The translations under genes and the position numbers were made by a program. A stretch of 24,823 nt of DNA, from IMG/VR virus record IMGVR_UViG_3300011252_000463, positions 1 through 24,823 of that record; one strand, written 5' to 3'. The first letter of the stretch is position 1; the number at the start of each line of letters is the position of its first letter. This document shows, in pieces, positions 1-7,447 of the stretch. The notes beneath the pieces were generated by a model. It ran no database searches. It was not told the origin of the DNA and worked only from the letters and a program-made list of their open reading frames with translations. The stretch comes from a virus.

Positions 1-1
1 T

Positions 2-547
2 TGGGTGATAAAGGCATTATCTGAAATCGGTAATGGTAAATGGTTTACGGTGTTAGAGCGTGTATCGCTGGATAGTTTGACAAAAGAACGTCAGATTATA
101 CGACAAGCAAGATCAAGTGTGGATGATAAAAGAAAACTTCCACCGATGTTATTTGCTGGAGTTTTAGTTGAAGGTTCTATAACTGGATACGACTCGAATA
201 CGCTTACAGGTGGAATGGCTGCCAGATACTTAGGCATTGGTCCATCAACACAATATAAGCAAGATATTGTAACAGTGAGTATGCGTTTAGTAAGTACACA
301 AACAGGAGAAATTTTGTTAAATGTTAGTGTCACTAAAACCATTGTGAGCACAGGTGACCATACTACACTATTTCGGTTTATAGATATGGGAACGAAAGCA
401 TTAGAGGTAGAAATAGGAACTACTGAAAATGAACCAGTAAATTATGCTGTAAGAACTGCCATAGAACAGAGCGTTTTAGAAATGGTGAAAGAAGGGGAGC
501 GCAAGAAACTTTGGCAATATAAAACACAAAAAGGAGAAGGCACATGA
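2..547 (+). CDS. csgG: CsgG-type curli outer-membrane secretion channel, C-terminal part
   Basis: The reading frame is open from the window edge, so the true start lies upstream; the GTG at base 5 is only an internal codon. About 180 residues are visible. They contain CsgG landmarks: the SYDN-like segment followed by GGMAARYLGIG and a TQY motif, then STGEIL, FRFID and NEPV, and a C-terminal AIE...W. In E. coli CsgG these segments belong to the periplasmic and barrel portions of the nonameric lipoprotein pore that exports curli subunits. The lipobox and the first part of the protein are outside the window. The stop overlaps the start of the next gene (ATGA), and that gene is a curlin-like protein, so channel and substrate are translationally coupled. 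By similarity alone the call is firm; whether the phage protein builds its own pore or serves host curli is not shown. Confidence 0.93.
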   Translation, partial: WVIKALSEIGNGKWFTVLERVSLDSLTKERQIIRQARSSVDDKRKLPPMLFAGVLVEGSITGYDSNTLTGGMAARYLGIGPSTQYKQDIVTVSMRLVSTQTGEILLNVSVTKTIVSTGDHTTLFRFIDMGTKALEVEIGTTENEPVNYAVRTAIEQSVLEMVKEGERKKLWQYKTQKGEGT

Positions 548-1215
548 ACAAGGCGATAATTGCTTTGTTATTGGGTATCTTTATGACTGGTGATGCTTAT
601 GCTGCAGGAGTCTATATTGATCAAGCAGGTTCAAGTTCAACCATTGACATCACACAAACAGGATCTGGTAACGAGGTCACTGGTGATGACGATACTACCA
701 CAAAAGCTGCAATAGATGGCAGCAATATTGATCTCGACATAAATCAAATCGGCAATTACAACGAAGCAGAGGTAAATCTTAGCACTGCTGGAACCACCAC
801 ATTAGATGCCGATTTTACTGGAGACAGTAATCAATTTGACGTTATGGTTAATGGCGGAACAGGTGGCACACATACACTAGACGTAACTGGTGATGGAAAC
901 GATATTACAATTTGTGGAACGAACGCAGGCGGAACAATGTCTACCTCTGGATCTCTCGCAACTGGAACCTCTTGTAGCACAGGGATATCTGCTAATGATG
1001 TAACAAATACATTAACAACGTATGGCGATTATAACATCGTTAATATCGAGCAAGGCAGTGGTACTGCAAACAGCACAAATACAATTAACATAGGAACTTC
1101 TTTGTCAGACAGTAACAATAATTTGGTAAACGTACATCAAGATAATACTGAAACCAACACAGTAACTATGGATATTGAAGGTGCAAGCAATACAGTTAAT
1201 ATTACTCAAGACTAA
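544..1215 (+). CDS. Secreted curlin-like repeat protein (CsgA/CsgB type)
   Basis: A 223-residue protein with a clear signal peptide (charged MNK start, hydrophobic core, probable cleavage after AYA at residue 20). The mature part is rich in N, T, G, S, D and I and carries degenerate curlin units of the kind ID-I-x-Q-x-G-x-x-N, for example DQAGSSSTIDITQTGSGNEV near residues 26-46, DINQIGNYNEAEV, and a C-terminal unit ending in NTVNITQD. Such strand-loop-strand repeats form the amyloid core of curli. Two cysteines lie in a central non-canonical stretch (around residues 124 and 143), unusual for curlins. A good Shine-Dalgarno (AAGGAG, 531-536) precedes the ATG, which overlaps the csgG stop. It is most likely the substrate of the CsgG channel next door; the repeats are too diverged to say whether it acts as major fibre (CsgA) or nucleator (CsgB). 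Confidence 0.82.
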   Translation: MNKAIIALLLGIFMTGDAYAAGVYIDQAGSSSTIDITQTGSGNEVTGDDDTTTKAAIDGSNIDLDINQIGNYNEAEVNLSTAGTTTLDADFTGDSNQFDVMVNGGTGGTHTLDVTGDGNDITICGTNAGGTMSTSGSLATGTSCSTGISANDVTNTLTTYGDYNIVNIEQGSGTANSTNTINIGTSLSDSNNNLVNVHQDNTETNTVTMDIEGASNTVNITQD

Positions 1216-2323
1216 TTTACTGATACTGCTAGGGTTGGTATTTTGCACACCGACTCTAGCAGCAATTGGTAATATTATCGATCAAGATGGACCAGACGCT
1301 GAGTTGAAACGTCAGGAAGAAAACCTTGTTGCTAAAAAAGGAACAAGTCTTGAAATGAGCGATGTCTTGACTACCACAAAAACCAAACTCAATCTGAAGT
1401 TTGCTGATGACACTTACGTCGCAATGACGGAGCAAAGTAAACTAATCATTGACGATTTTGTTTACGATCCTGATGCAAAGAAAGGTAGTCTCTCAATGGA
1501 AGTTGCCGCAGGAACGGTGCGTTATGCTTCTGGTAAGATAGCAAAAAATAATCGCAGAAATGTAAGACTCAAAACACCAACTGCTACAATATCTGTTCGA
1601 GGAACTGACTTCAGTATGACGGTTGACGAGATTGGTAGAAGTATGGTTGTTTTATTGCCCTCTTGCGACGACTTCGGTTTGATAGAAAATAAAGACGATG
1701 AGAACAACTGCCCTGTTGGTGAGATTATGGTATCCACCGATGCAGGTCACGTGATAATGAATCAGGCATATCAGGCAACAGTAGTTGCATCTGCTTATCA
1801 AACACCAACCAAACCAAGAGTATTAGAAGATAAACCATTACTCAACAATCTACTTATCATTGCACCACCTGAAGAATTTCCTAAAGGGTTTAATTCTGAT
1901 GATGAAGAAGAATATGTTCAAGTTACATTCTTAGATCAAGACCTGTTAGAGTTCGACGAATTAGTACAAGATTTATTAAGCGGTGGTGTAGATGATCTAA
2001 ATGACACCAGTGAGTTAGATCGAAATTATTTGGACGGAGACTTTTTGGTTAATTTACTTGACCTAGCAACTGATCCTGGTCTTGGTGATGCACTACAAGA
2101 GTTTGATGGTGTGCTGCCTACAATCGGCGAGCATCCATGGGTCAATTATTACTACAACGAAGAAGTGGTCAATCTATACTCAGAGCAACCACCTCATGTT
2201 GCTGAGATACAAACTGAACGAGATACCAATGCAACAACAATCATAAATCAAAATGATGTTAGAGCGTACATTATTCAGAATGGAGGGGATGATGTTCAAA
2301 TTAATATCATTCAGTCTAATTAG
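1181..2323 (+). CDS. FecR-domain periplasmic protein with curlin-like C-terminal tail
   Basis: The N-terminus has a hydrophobic signal segment ending in TPTLAA, followed by a FecR-type domain: KKGTSLEMSDVLTT, LKFADDTYVAM, a G-T-V-R-Y turn, and the diagnostic TPTATISVRGTDF. The later half is acidic, low in recognisable motifs (many D/E/L), and ends with a curlin-like unit (INQND...IIQNG...INIIQSN). FecR domains are periplasmic and often sit beside CHASE2-cyclase genes in bacteria, and a CHASE2 cyclase follows in this operon. The start is uncertain: no ATG exists before the signal segment, only GTG at 1181 or TTG at 1175, both inside the curlin gene. The gene therefore overlaps curlin by about 35 bases in another frame and may rely on translational coupling. 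The family call is firm, the start is not. Confidence 0.8.
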   Translation: MQAIQLILLKTNLLILLGLVFCTPTLAAIGNIIDQDGPDAELKRQEENLVAKKGTSLEMSDVLTTTKTKLNLKFADDTYVAMTEQSKLIIDDFVYDPDAKKGSLSMEVAAGTVRYASGKIAKNNRRNVRLKTPTATISVRGTDFSMTVDEIGRSMVVLLPSCDDFGLIENKDDENNCPVGEIMVSTDAGHVIMNQAYQATVVASAYQTPTKPRVLEDKPLLNNLLIIAPPEEFPKGFNSDDEEEYVQVTFLDQDLLEFDELVQDLLSGGVDDLNDTSELDRNYLDGDFLVNLLDLATDPGLGDALQEFDGVLPTIGEHPWVNYYYNEEVVNLYSEQPPHVAEIQTERDTNATTIINQNDVRAYIIQNGGDDVQINIIQSN

Positions 2324-3614
2324 TCTATTCTTTTGTTCTGTCGCTCAAGCAGAAACAGCGTTCATCTATTACAGCACAGGTAGCACAAACACTAGCTCTC
2401 AATACACGAATCTAAAGAGCGAACTTGAAGGATTAGGATTTACTGTAACAGGCAGTACAAGTGGTACAGTTAGTTCAACTGATATATCAGGTAAAGATTT
2501 AGTCATTGATATTGCTGGTTCTTCAAACTGCGGCAGTACTTGCAAAACAAACTACAACAACTATGTATCTGGTGGTGGCAAATTGCTTGTAGTGGGATCT
2601 AACGGAGCAACCAATAGAAATGCTAGTATAGAATCATTGATTGAAAGTAAAATGAGTGTAGGCAGTTTTACTCAAGGTGGAGGTTGCAGCACTTGCTATG
2701 CTAGTACAGCAGTAGGAGATTATGCAAGTAGCACTTCAAGTGAAAATACACTTCCTGGATCAGACAAATATATGTACAACATGTCAGGTGGTACACCAAT
2801 GGCAACTAATGGTTCATCAAGTACAATTTCAATATGGTACAAATGGGATTATGGATCTAACGGTGGAAGTGTAGCAGTTACTTTTGGTTATGGTCAATTT
2901 TTATCAACTCATACATATGCTAATAATATGGATGCATTTTTAGCAAGGGTGCTCGAAGAAGAAGGATTGTATACATCATCTAGTAGTTCATCACCAACAC
3001 CATCATATTCTTCTGGACCAACTTCTGCACAACAAACTAGAATAAACTCTGCTATATCTAATGTTACGACTAGTGGCGATGGACCGAAGATAGACGTTGA
3101 TATTACAGGAATGGATAATACTATTTACATTGATCAGGCAGGGGAACCGAGTTATTTACTATTAGATGTAATAGGTAATACAAATATGATTGATATCGAT
3201 CAAGACGCAACTGGTGCTTCAAATTTCGGGCATTATTCAGAGGTGCTTATAGATGGTGATAGAAACGATTTAGATTTACTACAATCAGGCACTGGTAACA
3301 AAGCTGCATTTGTAGATATCGGTGGGGATGATAATGTGATTGATATAATACAGAGAGATGGTGGTAGTCATTATCTACAACTTGATTTAATAGGTGATGA
3401 TCATAATGCAAACGTATTACAAGAGGGATCTGGTAATCATGCCGCAACAGTAGAACTAACAAACAGTGGTGGCGGTTGGGACTTTGATTTAATACAAAGT
3501 GGAACGAACAATAAAACATATAGTCTACCGCATAGTATGAGTGATGGAACCACTACTAGCGGAACTTGCTCTAACGTAGCAGGGTGCAGTTTAAGCGTCA
3601 CGCAAGGCGACTAA
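2292..3614 (+). CDS. Two-part secreted protein: unknown N-domain plus curlin-like repeats
   Basis: 440 residues from the ATG at 2292, chosen because GGAGG at 2282-2286 lies at proper spacing and a signal peptide (MFKLIS...SVAQA) starts there; the frame is open further upstream. The gene overlaps the end of the FecR gene. Residues 21 to about 235 look like an alpha/beta fold: a first strand TAFIYYSTGS, a helix with LKSELEGLGF, a strand KDLVIDIAG, then GGGKLLVVGSNG, resembling ThuA/flavodoxin-like folds. It has two close cysteine pairs (CGSTC, CSTC). A Ser/Pro linker (SSSSSSPTPSYSSG) leads to about 150 residues of curlin-like units such as NTIYIDQAG, NMIDIDQD, NDLDLLQSGTGN and NVIDIIQRDG. I do not recognise the N-domain. 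It may be an adaptor or cap that anchors a globular head to a curli fibre; that is inference. Confidence 0.75.
   Translation: MFKLISFSLISLFFCSVAQAETAFIYYSTGSTNTSSQYTNLKSELEGLGFTVTGSTSGTVSSTDISGKDLVIDIAGSSNCGSTCKTNYNNYVSGGGKLLVVGSNGATNRNASIESLIESKMSVGSFTQGGGCSTCYASTAVGDYASSTSSENTLPGSDKYMYNMSGGTPMATNGSSSTISIWYKWDYGSNGGSVAVTFGYGQFLSTHTYANNMDAFLARVLEEEGLYTSSSSSSPTPSYSSGPTSAQQTRINSAISNVTTSGDGPKIDVDITGMDNTIYIDQAGEPSYLLLDVIGNTNMIDIDQDATGASNFGHYSEVLIDGDRNDLDLLQSGTGNKAAFVDIGGDDNVIDIIQRDGGSHYLQLDLIGDDHNANVLQEGSGNHAATVELTNSGGGWDFDLIQSGTNNKTYSLPHSMSDGTTTSGTCSNVAGCSLSVTQGD
3084..3520 (+). repeat. Degenerate curlin-type repeats inside the two-part protein gene
   Basis: About six to seven units of roughly 22-25 residues show the spacing N-x-(I/L/V)-x-(I/L)-x-Q-x-x-(G) with D or N at the turn. 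Examples are NTIYIDQAG, NMIDIDQDATG, NDLDLLQSGTGN, NVIDIIQRDG, NANVLQEGSGN and a final DFDLIQSGTNN. The DNA itself is not repeated; only the protein periodicity is visible. Confidence 0.6.
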
Positions 3615-3617
3615 ATA

Positions 3618-3640
3618 TATTTGCGAAAGCGAATTTTATT
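3618..3640 (+). terminator. Small GAAA-loop hairpin with U-rich tail, weak terminator or mRNA stem
   Basis: After the stop of the two-part curlin gene, a 5-6 bp stem (ATTTGC / GCGAAT, with one G-U pair) closes a GAAA tetraloop at 3625-3628 and is followed by TTTTATT. It is short for a terminator and sits 15-25 bases upstream of the next start codon, so it could equally be a partial attenuator or a stabilising 5' hairpin of the downstream message. Confidence 0.35.
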
Positions 3641-3654
3641 ATAAGGATATTATT

Positions 3655-4098
3655 ATGTTTAAAATGTTATGTGTAGCACTCGCAGCACTGTTAAGTTTTC
3701 CTGTTTACTCTCACGAAATGTTACTTGACCCAGCACTACAAGTGCGGGAAGGACTTGACGAACTAAAGTTTGATCATTCTGATATCAAACCAATCCGTGG
3801 AACCGATTTAAAAGAAGCATACTGGGGCATCTACGGGCACTATCCCTCAAAAGTAAAGTTATACAAACGACGAATGATGTTTACCGTCGACTGTAATCCC
3901 CTTTCGAAAGAGGATGATTTTTTAGAAGATGGGCCACAACCACCAAAGGTTGCGCTCGCTACTATTGCATTAGGAACTATCGATAATTTTATGATAAAGA
4001 TTATTCAAATACCACCTGGAGCAGAAGAATGGATTCAGTGGGATGAAGTGTCTTTCATAAGTCAAGAACATATAACTAAAATTTGTATAAGAGGATAA
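3655..4098 (+). CDS. Exported protein of unknown function, 147 aa
   Basis: An N-terminal signal peptide is visible (MFKMLCVALAALL then FPVYS-H, cleavage near residue 20). The mature part has no motif I recognise. It contains a GTDLKEAYWGIYGHYPSK segment, a basic KLYKRRMMF strand and two cysteines (one in VDCNPL, one in the last residues KICIRG) that could form a disulfide. It does not resemble CsgE or CsgF in length or motifs. AAGGA at 3642-3646 precedes the ATG. It lies between the curlin-repeat proteins and another small exported protein in one transcription unit, so a role in the same surface system is plausible but unproven. Confidence 0.7.
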   Translation: MFKMLCVALAALLSFPVYSHEMLLDPALQVREGLDELKFDHSDIKPIRGTDLKEAYWGIYGHYPSKVKLYKRRMMFTVDCNPLSKEDDFLEDGPQPPKVALATIALGTIDNFMIKIIQIPPGAEEWIQWDEVSFISQEHITKICIRG

Positions 4099-4102
4099 TA
4101 TT

Positions 4103-4411
4103 ATGAAATATCTAGCATGTTTATTATTGTTGTTTTCGTTTGCAGCACAAGCAGACGATTCACCTTATTGTTTGACCAAAGGACACTTGGCAAGGGACAT
4201 GGCATCACAAATTCTTCAGGGATTAGATCCAAGTAAGATTAACTTTGCGTTTCCTAATGTAAGAAGTCCAGAAGAAGCAAAAAGAGCAAAAGAGTTTGCA
4301 GATCAACTTATGGCAGAAGTGTTAGAGATGATTAAAACTGAAGATGATACAAGAGTAATATATGAAACCGTGAAAGCAAAATGTAATGAATCAATTAGTG
4401 ACGCTATCTAA
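4103..4411 (+). CDS. Small exported protein of unknown function, 102 aa
   Basis: A clean signal peptide (MKYLACLLLLFSFAAQA, cleavage near residue 17) is followed by an acidic, mostly helical mature chain of about 85 residues. Two cysteines (YCLTKG near the start, AKCNES near the end) probably pair. A charged helix with SPEEAKRAKEFADQLMAEVLEMI dominates the middle. It starts 4 bases after the previous stop, and its last 26 bases overlap the kdsA start in another frame. No family is recognised. Its position suggests a periplasmic accessory factor of the curli-like system, by context only. Confidence 0.7.
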   Translation: MKYLACLLLLFSFAAQADDSPYCLTKGHLARDMASQILQGLDPSKINFAFPNVRSPEEAKRAKEFADQLMAEVLEMIKTEDDTRVIYETVKAKCNESISDAI

Positions 4412-5189
4412 CGATAAAGAAATACAATTCATACTTGGTCCATGTCAAATAGAAAGTTATAATCATGCTTTGTTTTTGACATCGGAAATTAAAAAGATAT
4501 GTGATAAATTAAATGTGAAGTTTATCTTTAAAGCAAGTTTTGATAAAGCAAACAGAACTAGCATTAATGGTAAACGTGGTCTTGGAATGGAAGAGGGATT
4601 AACTGCTTTATATGCGTGCAAGCATGCTCATGGTGTCCCTATTCTAACTGATATACACGAACCATCGCAAGCAGAAAGAGTAGCAGAAGTTGTAGATGTA
4701 ATACAAATCCCTGCTCTCTTATCACGGCAAACTGATCTACTCATTGCTGCAGGTAAAACTGGCAAGATTGTAAACGTAAAGAAGGGGCAGTTTATGTCAC
4801 CCTTTGATATGAAGCACGTTGTCGATAAAATCAAATCTACAGGCAATGATAACATTTGGTTGACAGAGCGTGGAACGTTCTTTGGTTATAACAATCTAGT
4901 CAACGACATGCGTGGTTTAGTTCAGATGCGCGAAAGTAATTGCCCTATAATCTTTGATGCAACACATAGCGTACAGTCACCGAGTGGTCAAGGTGATAGT
5001 AGTGGTGGGGATAGAACTATGGTTCCTCACTTAGCACGTGCAGCAACTGCGGTAGGAATAGCAGGGTTGTTTATGGAAGTACACGACGATCCTGATAATG
5101 CAGCAAGTGATGGACCAAACTCAGTAAGATTAGATAATTTAGAAGGTATACTAGAATCAATAATAAAAATTGACAAGGCAGTCAAATGA
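4386..5189 (+). CDS. kdsA: 3-deoxy-D-manno-octulosonate-8-phosphate synthase (metal-dependent class)
   Basis: 267 residues, near the usual 270-285. KdsA condenses phosphoenolpyruvate with arabinose-5-phosphate to give Kdo-8-phosphate, the precursor of the lipopolysaccharide inner core. Family motifs appear in order: LGPCQIES (17-24), FKASFDKANR (48-57), TDIHEP (88-93), IPALLSRQTD (108-117), NVKKGQF (130-136), ERGTFFGYNN (161-170), DATHSVQ (191-197). Cys20, His194, Glu231 and Asp242 match the metal ligands of the Aquifex-type enzyme, where E. coli KdsA has Asn at the Cys position, so this is the metal-dependent class. The ATG lies inside the preceding gene, and the stop overlaps the cyclase start (ATGA). 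No other Kdo gene (kdsB, kdsC, kdsD) is in the window, so product use would rely on the host or on genes elsewhere. Confidence 0.95.
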   Translation: MNQLVTLSNDKEIQFILGPCQIESYNHALFLTSEIKKICDKLNVKFIFKASFDKANRTSINGKRGLGMEEGLTALYACKHAHGVPILTDIHEPSQAERVAEVVDVIQIPALLSRQTDLLIAAGKTGKIVNVKKGQFMSPFDMKHVVDKIKSTGNDNIWLTERGTFFGYNNLVNDMRGLVQMRESNCPIIFDATHSVQSPSGQGDSSGGDRTMVPHLARAATAVGIAGLFMEVHDDPDNAASDGPNSVRLDNLEGILESIIKIDKAVK

Positions 5190-7255
5190 AAAAACTATTA
5201 TCACCATATTGGGCACTGATAACTCTTGCGTTGCTCACGTTTGTATTTCTACAAAAACCAAACTTCACGGAAAGTATAAAACTCAACTACTTTGATTCGT
5301 TGATTACTTCTCGTGATGCAGTAGAAAATAATATCTACACAGCAAACATTGACGAACTAGCATTAGAAAAATATGGACAGTATCCATTTCCGCGTGATGT
5401 CTATGCTCAGATAATTGAAGATCTGTATAACAGTGGTGCTGGTTTAGTTATATGGAATATTATGATGCCTGAGGCAGATCGCTTTGGTGGTGATGAACAG
5501 TTATCTACAACCATGATGGATTATCCTGTTATCTTAGCAAGTAGACCGAGTGATAAAACTAAGAACGAACCAGTAAATCCAGGTGCAGTTATTATCAACG
5601 ATAATTATCTTGATACATTATTGCCTTATGCTGGAATTATTGCTAATGTTCCTTTGTTAGAAAACTCTGCTGTTGGTGCTGGTATCGTATCTACTGAACC
5701 AGAAATAGACGGTGTAAATCGTAGACTACCTACAGTTGCCGTAGTCGACGGTGTATTGTATCCCAGTCTAGCATTAGAAACTTTGCGTATAATCGCAGGC
5801 GATCCTAGTTTTCAAATAAAATTATCTCCGCTTGGTATTGATAAGATGCGTGTTCCTCAGTTTGGACCAATCACCACAGATGCTGAAGGTAGAGTTTGGA
5901 TAGATTGGGCACAACGAAGTAAGTCATTCTCCGTAGCAGATATGCCTGAGGATATCGGTGGCGCAGTGGTCATTGTCGATGTAACTGCTGCAGGTATCGC
6001 TAATCCAGTTCCTACTCCTATGGGAGCGATGTTCCCTGCTGAGATACAAGCATCTATGTTAGGGACTATGTTCAATCAAACCAATATAGAGCGTCCTTAT
6101 TGGGCAGAGAATATAGAGGTTCTAGGACTGTTTCTCGCGTCTCTCCTGATCATTATCGTGTCAAGGTGGATATGGGTAGGTTTAGGACTAACGGTGCTCT
6201 TAGGCGCGTCTCTCGTCCCTCTGAGCATGTATTATTTCAATAAAAACCTCTTTTTACTGGATGCAACCGCTCCAACCATCACTATAATACTTGTTGCACT
6301 GCACACCTATGGTATCAAGTTCGTCAGAGAATATCTAGAGAAACAAGCAATAAAGAAGCAATTTGCTGGATATTGCTCACCAGAGGTGGTGAAACTATTG
6401 CAAGAGAATCCATCATTAGTTCAAGACGGTATCAAGAAAGACATTACTATTTGTTTCAGTGATCTGCGAGGTTTCACAAATCTAGGCGAAAAGTATGGCG
6501 ATGATGTAAAGGGTTTGACTGAAGTGATGAATGGTTATATGGATGCAATTACGCAACCAGTGCTTGATGCAAACGGTATGGTAATTAAATATATTGGTGA
6601 TGCGTCAATGCATATACATAATGCACCAATGGATGACCCCAATCACGCACATAACGCAGTTCAAACAGGACTAAATATGCTTTCTGCAGTAGATAAATAC
6701 AATGAGTTTTTGAAAACCAAAGGAATACCTGAAGTTGGCATGGGTGCTGGCATAAATTCAGGATTCGGATTTATTGGCGAGATGGGTTCAACTTCTCGTC
6801 ATGCTTATGATGTATTAGGTGATGCTGTAAGTACAACTGCAAGACTTGAGAGTCAGTGTAAAAATTATGGTGTGTTGTTGATTGTTGGTCCAGAAACATA
6901 TACTAGAACTAAAGAAGATTTCTTTTATTTAAAACTTGATGATTTAGCAGTAAAAGGTAAGTCATACGGATTAGATATATATACAGTACTGCGAGGAAAA
7001 GAAGGAGATACGTTTTCTTGGTCCAATCACTATATGGTAGATTGGTCTGCTGATAAAGAACTGCACCATCATATGCATAAACTTTATCAAGACAAAAATT
7101 TTCAAATGGCAATTGGTGTATGCAATAAGTTAAAGGGTTCATTTGATGGACAAATGGATTCTTATTATGATATGTGGATTGAACGATGTAAGTTTATGAA
7201 GACGCAAAAACTTCCAAAAGATTGGAATGGCGTGTTCGTTGCCACAACAAAGTAG
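5186..7255 (+). CDS. CHASE2-domain membrane adenylate cyclase (class III)
   Basis: 689 residues. A first membrane segment (about 7-23) leads to an extracytoplasmic CHASE2 sensor (about 28-300; NIDELALEKYGQYPFPRD, EPEIDGVNRR). Three membrane helices follow (about 312-327, 330-350, 354-376), then a cytoplasmic class III cyclase domain (about 393-602). Metal-binding Asp426 (FSDLRGF) and Asp472 (KYIGDA), adenine-selecting Lys468 and Asp542 (AYDVLGDAV), and transition-state Arg553 are present. The transition-state Asn is Ser549 (DAVSTTAR), which could lower activity. A C-terminal extension of about 85 residues (HHHMHKLYQDKNFQ) looks helical, perhaps TPR-like. The product would be cAMP. CHASE2 cyclases commonly neighbour FecR-domain genes in bacteria, as here, so sensing of envelope or fibre state is a reasonable inference. 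It is translationally coupled to kdsA. Confidence 0.92.
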   Translation: MKKLLSPYWALITLALLTFVFLQKPNFTESIKLNYFDSLITSRDAVENNIYTANIDELALEKYGQYPFPRDVYAQIIEDLYNSGAGLVIWNIMMPEADRFGGDEQLSTTMMDYPVILASRPSDKTKNEPVNPGAVIINDNYLDTLLPYAGIIANVPLLENSAVGAGIVSTEPEIDGVNRRLPTVAVVDGVLYPSLALETLRIIAGDPSFQIKLSPLGIDKMRVPQFGPITTDAEGRVWIDWAQRSKSFSVADMPEDIGGAVVIVDVTAAGIANPVPTPMGAMFPAEIQASMLGTMFNQTNIERPYWAENIEVLGLFLASLLIIIVSRWIWVGLGLTVLLGASLVPLSMYYFNKNLFLLDATAPTITIILVALHTYGIKFVREYLEKQAIKKQFAGYCSPEVVKLLQENPSLVQDGIKKDITICFSDLRGFTNLGEKYGDDVKGLTEVMNGYMDAITQPVLDANGMVIKYIGDASMHIHNAPMDDPNHAHNAVQTGLNMLSAVDKYNEFLKTKGIPEVGMGAGINSGFGFIGEMGSTSRHAYDVLGDAVSTTARLESQCKNYGVLLIVGPETYTRTKEDFFYLKLDDLAVKGKSYGLDIYTVLRGKEGDTFSWSNHYMVDWSADKELHHHMHKLYQDKNFQMAIGVCNKLKGSFDGQMDSYYDMWIERCKFMKTQKLPKDWNGVFVATTK

Positions 7256-7265
7256 ATAAGCTTTG

Positions 7266-7302
7266 GTATTTGTGCTTGTACCAAAAAACAAATACTATTT
7301 TT
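7266..7302 (+). terminator. Putative terminator after the cyclase gene
   Basis: GTATTTGT (7266-7273) pairs perfectly with ACAAATAC (7288-7295), followed by TATTTTT. A competing stem, TTGGTA (7263-7268) with TACCAA (7279-7284), uses some of the same bases. The loop is long (14 nt) and the stem AT-rich, so termination may be partial. Confidence 0.45.
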
Positions 7303-7324
7303 CAATAACATAAGGAGACTTAAA

Positions 7325-7411
7325 ATGTCTTTAGATTGGAACTTAGCAGTGCATGTTGCTGTCGTTACTGTAGTTGTTAACTTAGTAGGTAATGCAACAG
7401 GTTGGTGGTAA
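7325..7411 (+). CDS. 28-aa single-pass membrane peptide
   Basis: An ATG at 7325 is preceded by AAGGAG (7312-7317) at 7-base spacing. It opens a 28-codon frame reading MSLDWNLAV, then a run of V/A/T/L residues, ending NATGWW. The central stretch is one hydrophobic helix long enough to cross a membrane, with aromatic Trp residues at both ends as interface anchors. It is flanked by two hairpins (7266-7302 and 7448-7476), so it may be a separate short message. It resembles small phage membrane peptides in general build, but I know no homolog. The strong ribosome site is the main argument that it is real. Confidence 0.6.
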   Translation: MSLDWNLAVHVAVVTVVVNLVGNATGWW

Positions 7412-7447
7412 ACCACAAACCACGTTAAATATATGAATCAAAGGTTT

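Noticed and set aside
91-351. Reverse-strand frame within csgG
   Set aside because: It is antisense to a well-supported coding region with no start signal.
4103-4411. CsgF homolog
   Set aside because: The small exported protein lacks the FxNPNFGG-type start and length of CsgF and has two cysteines.
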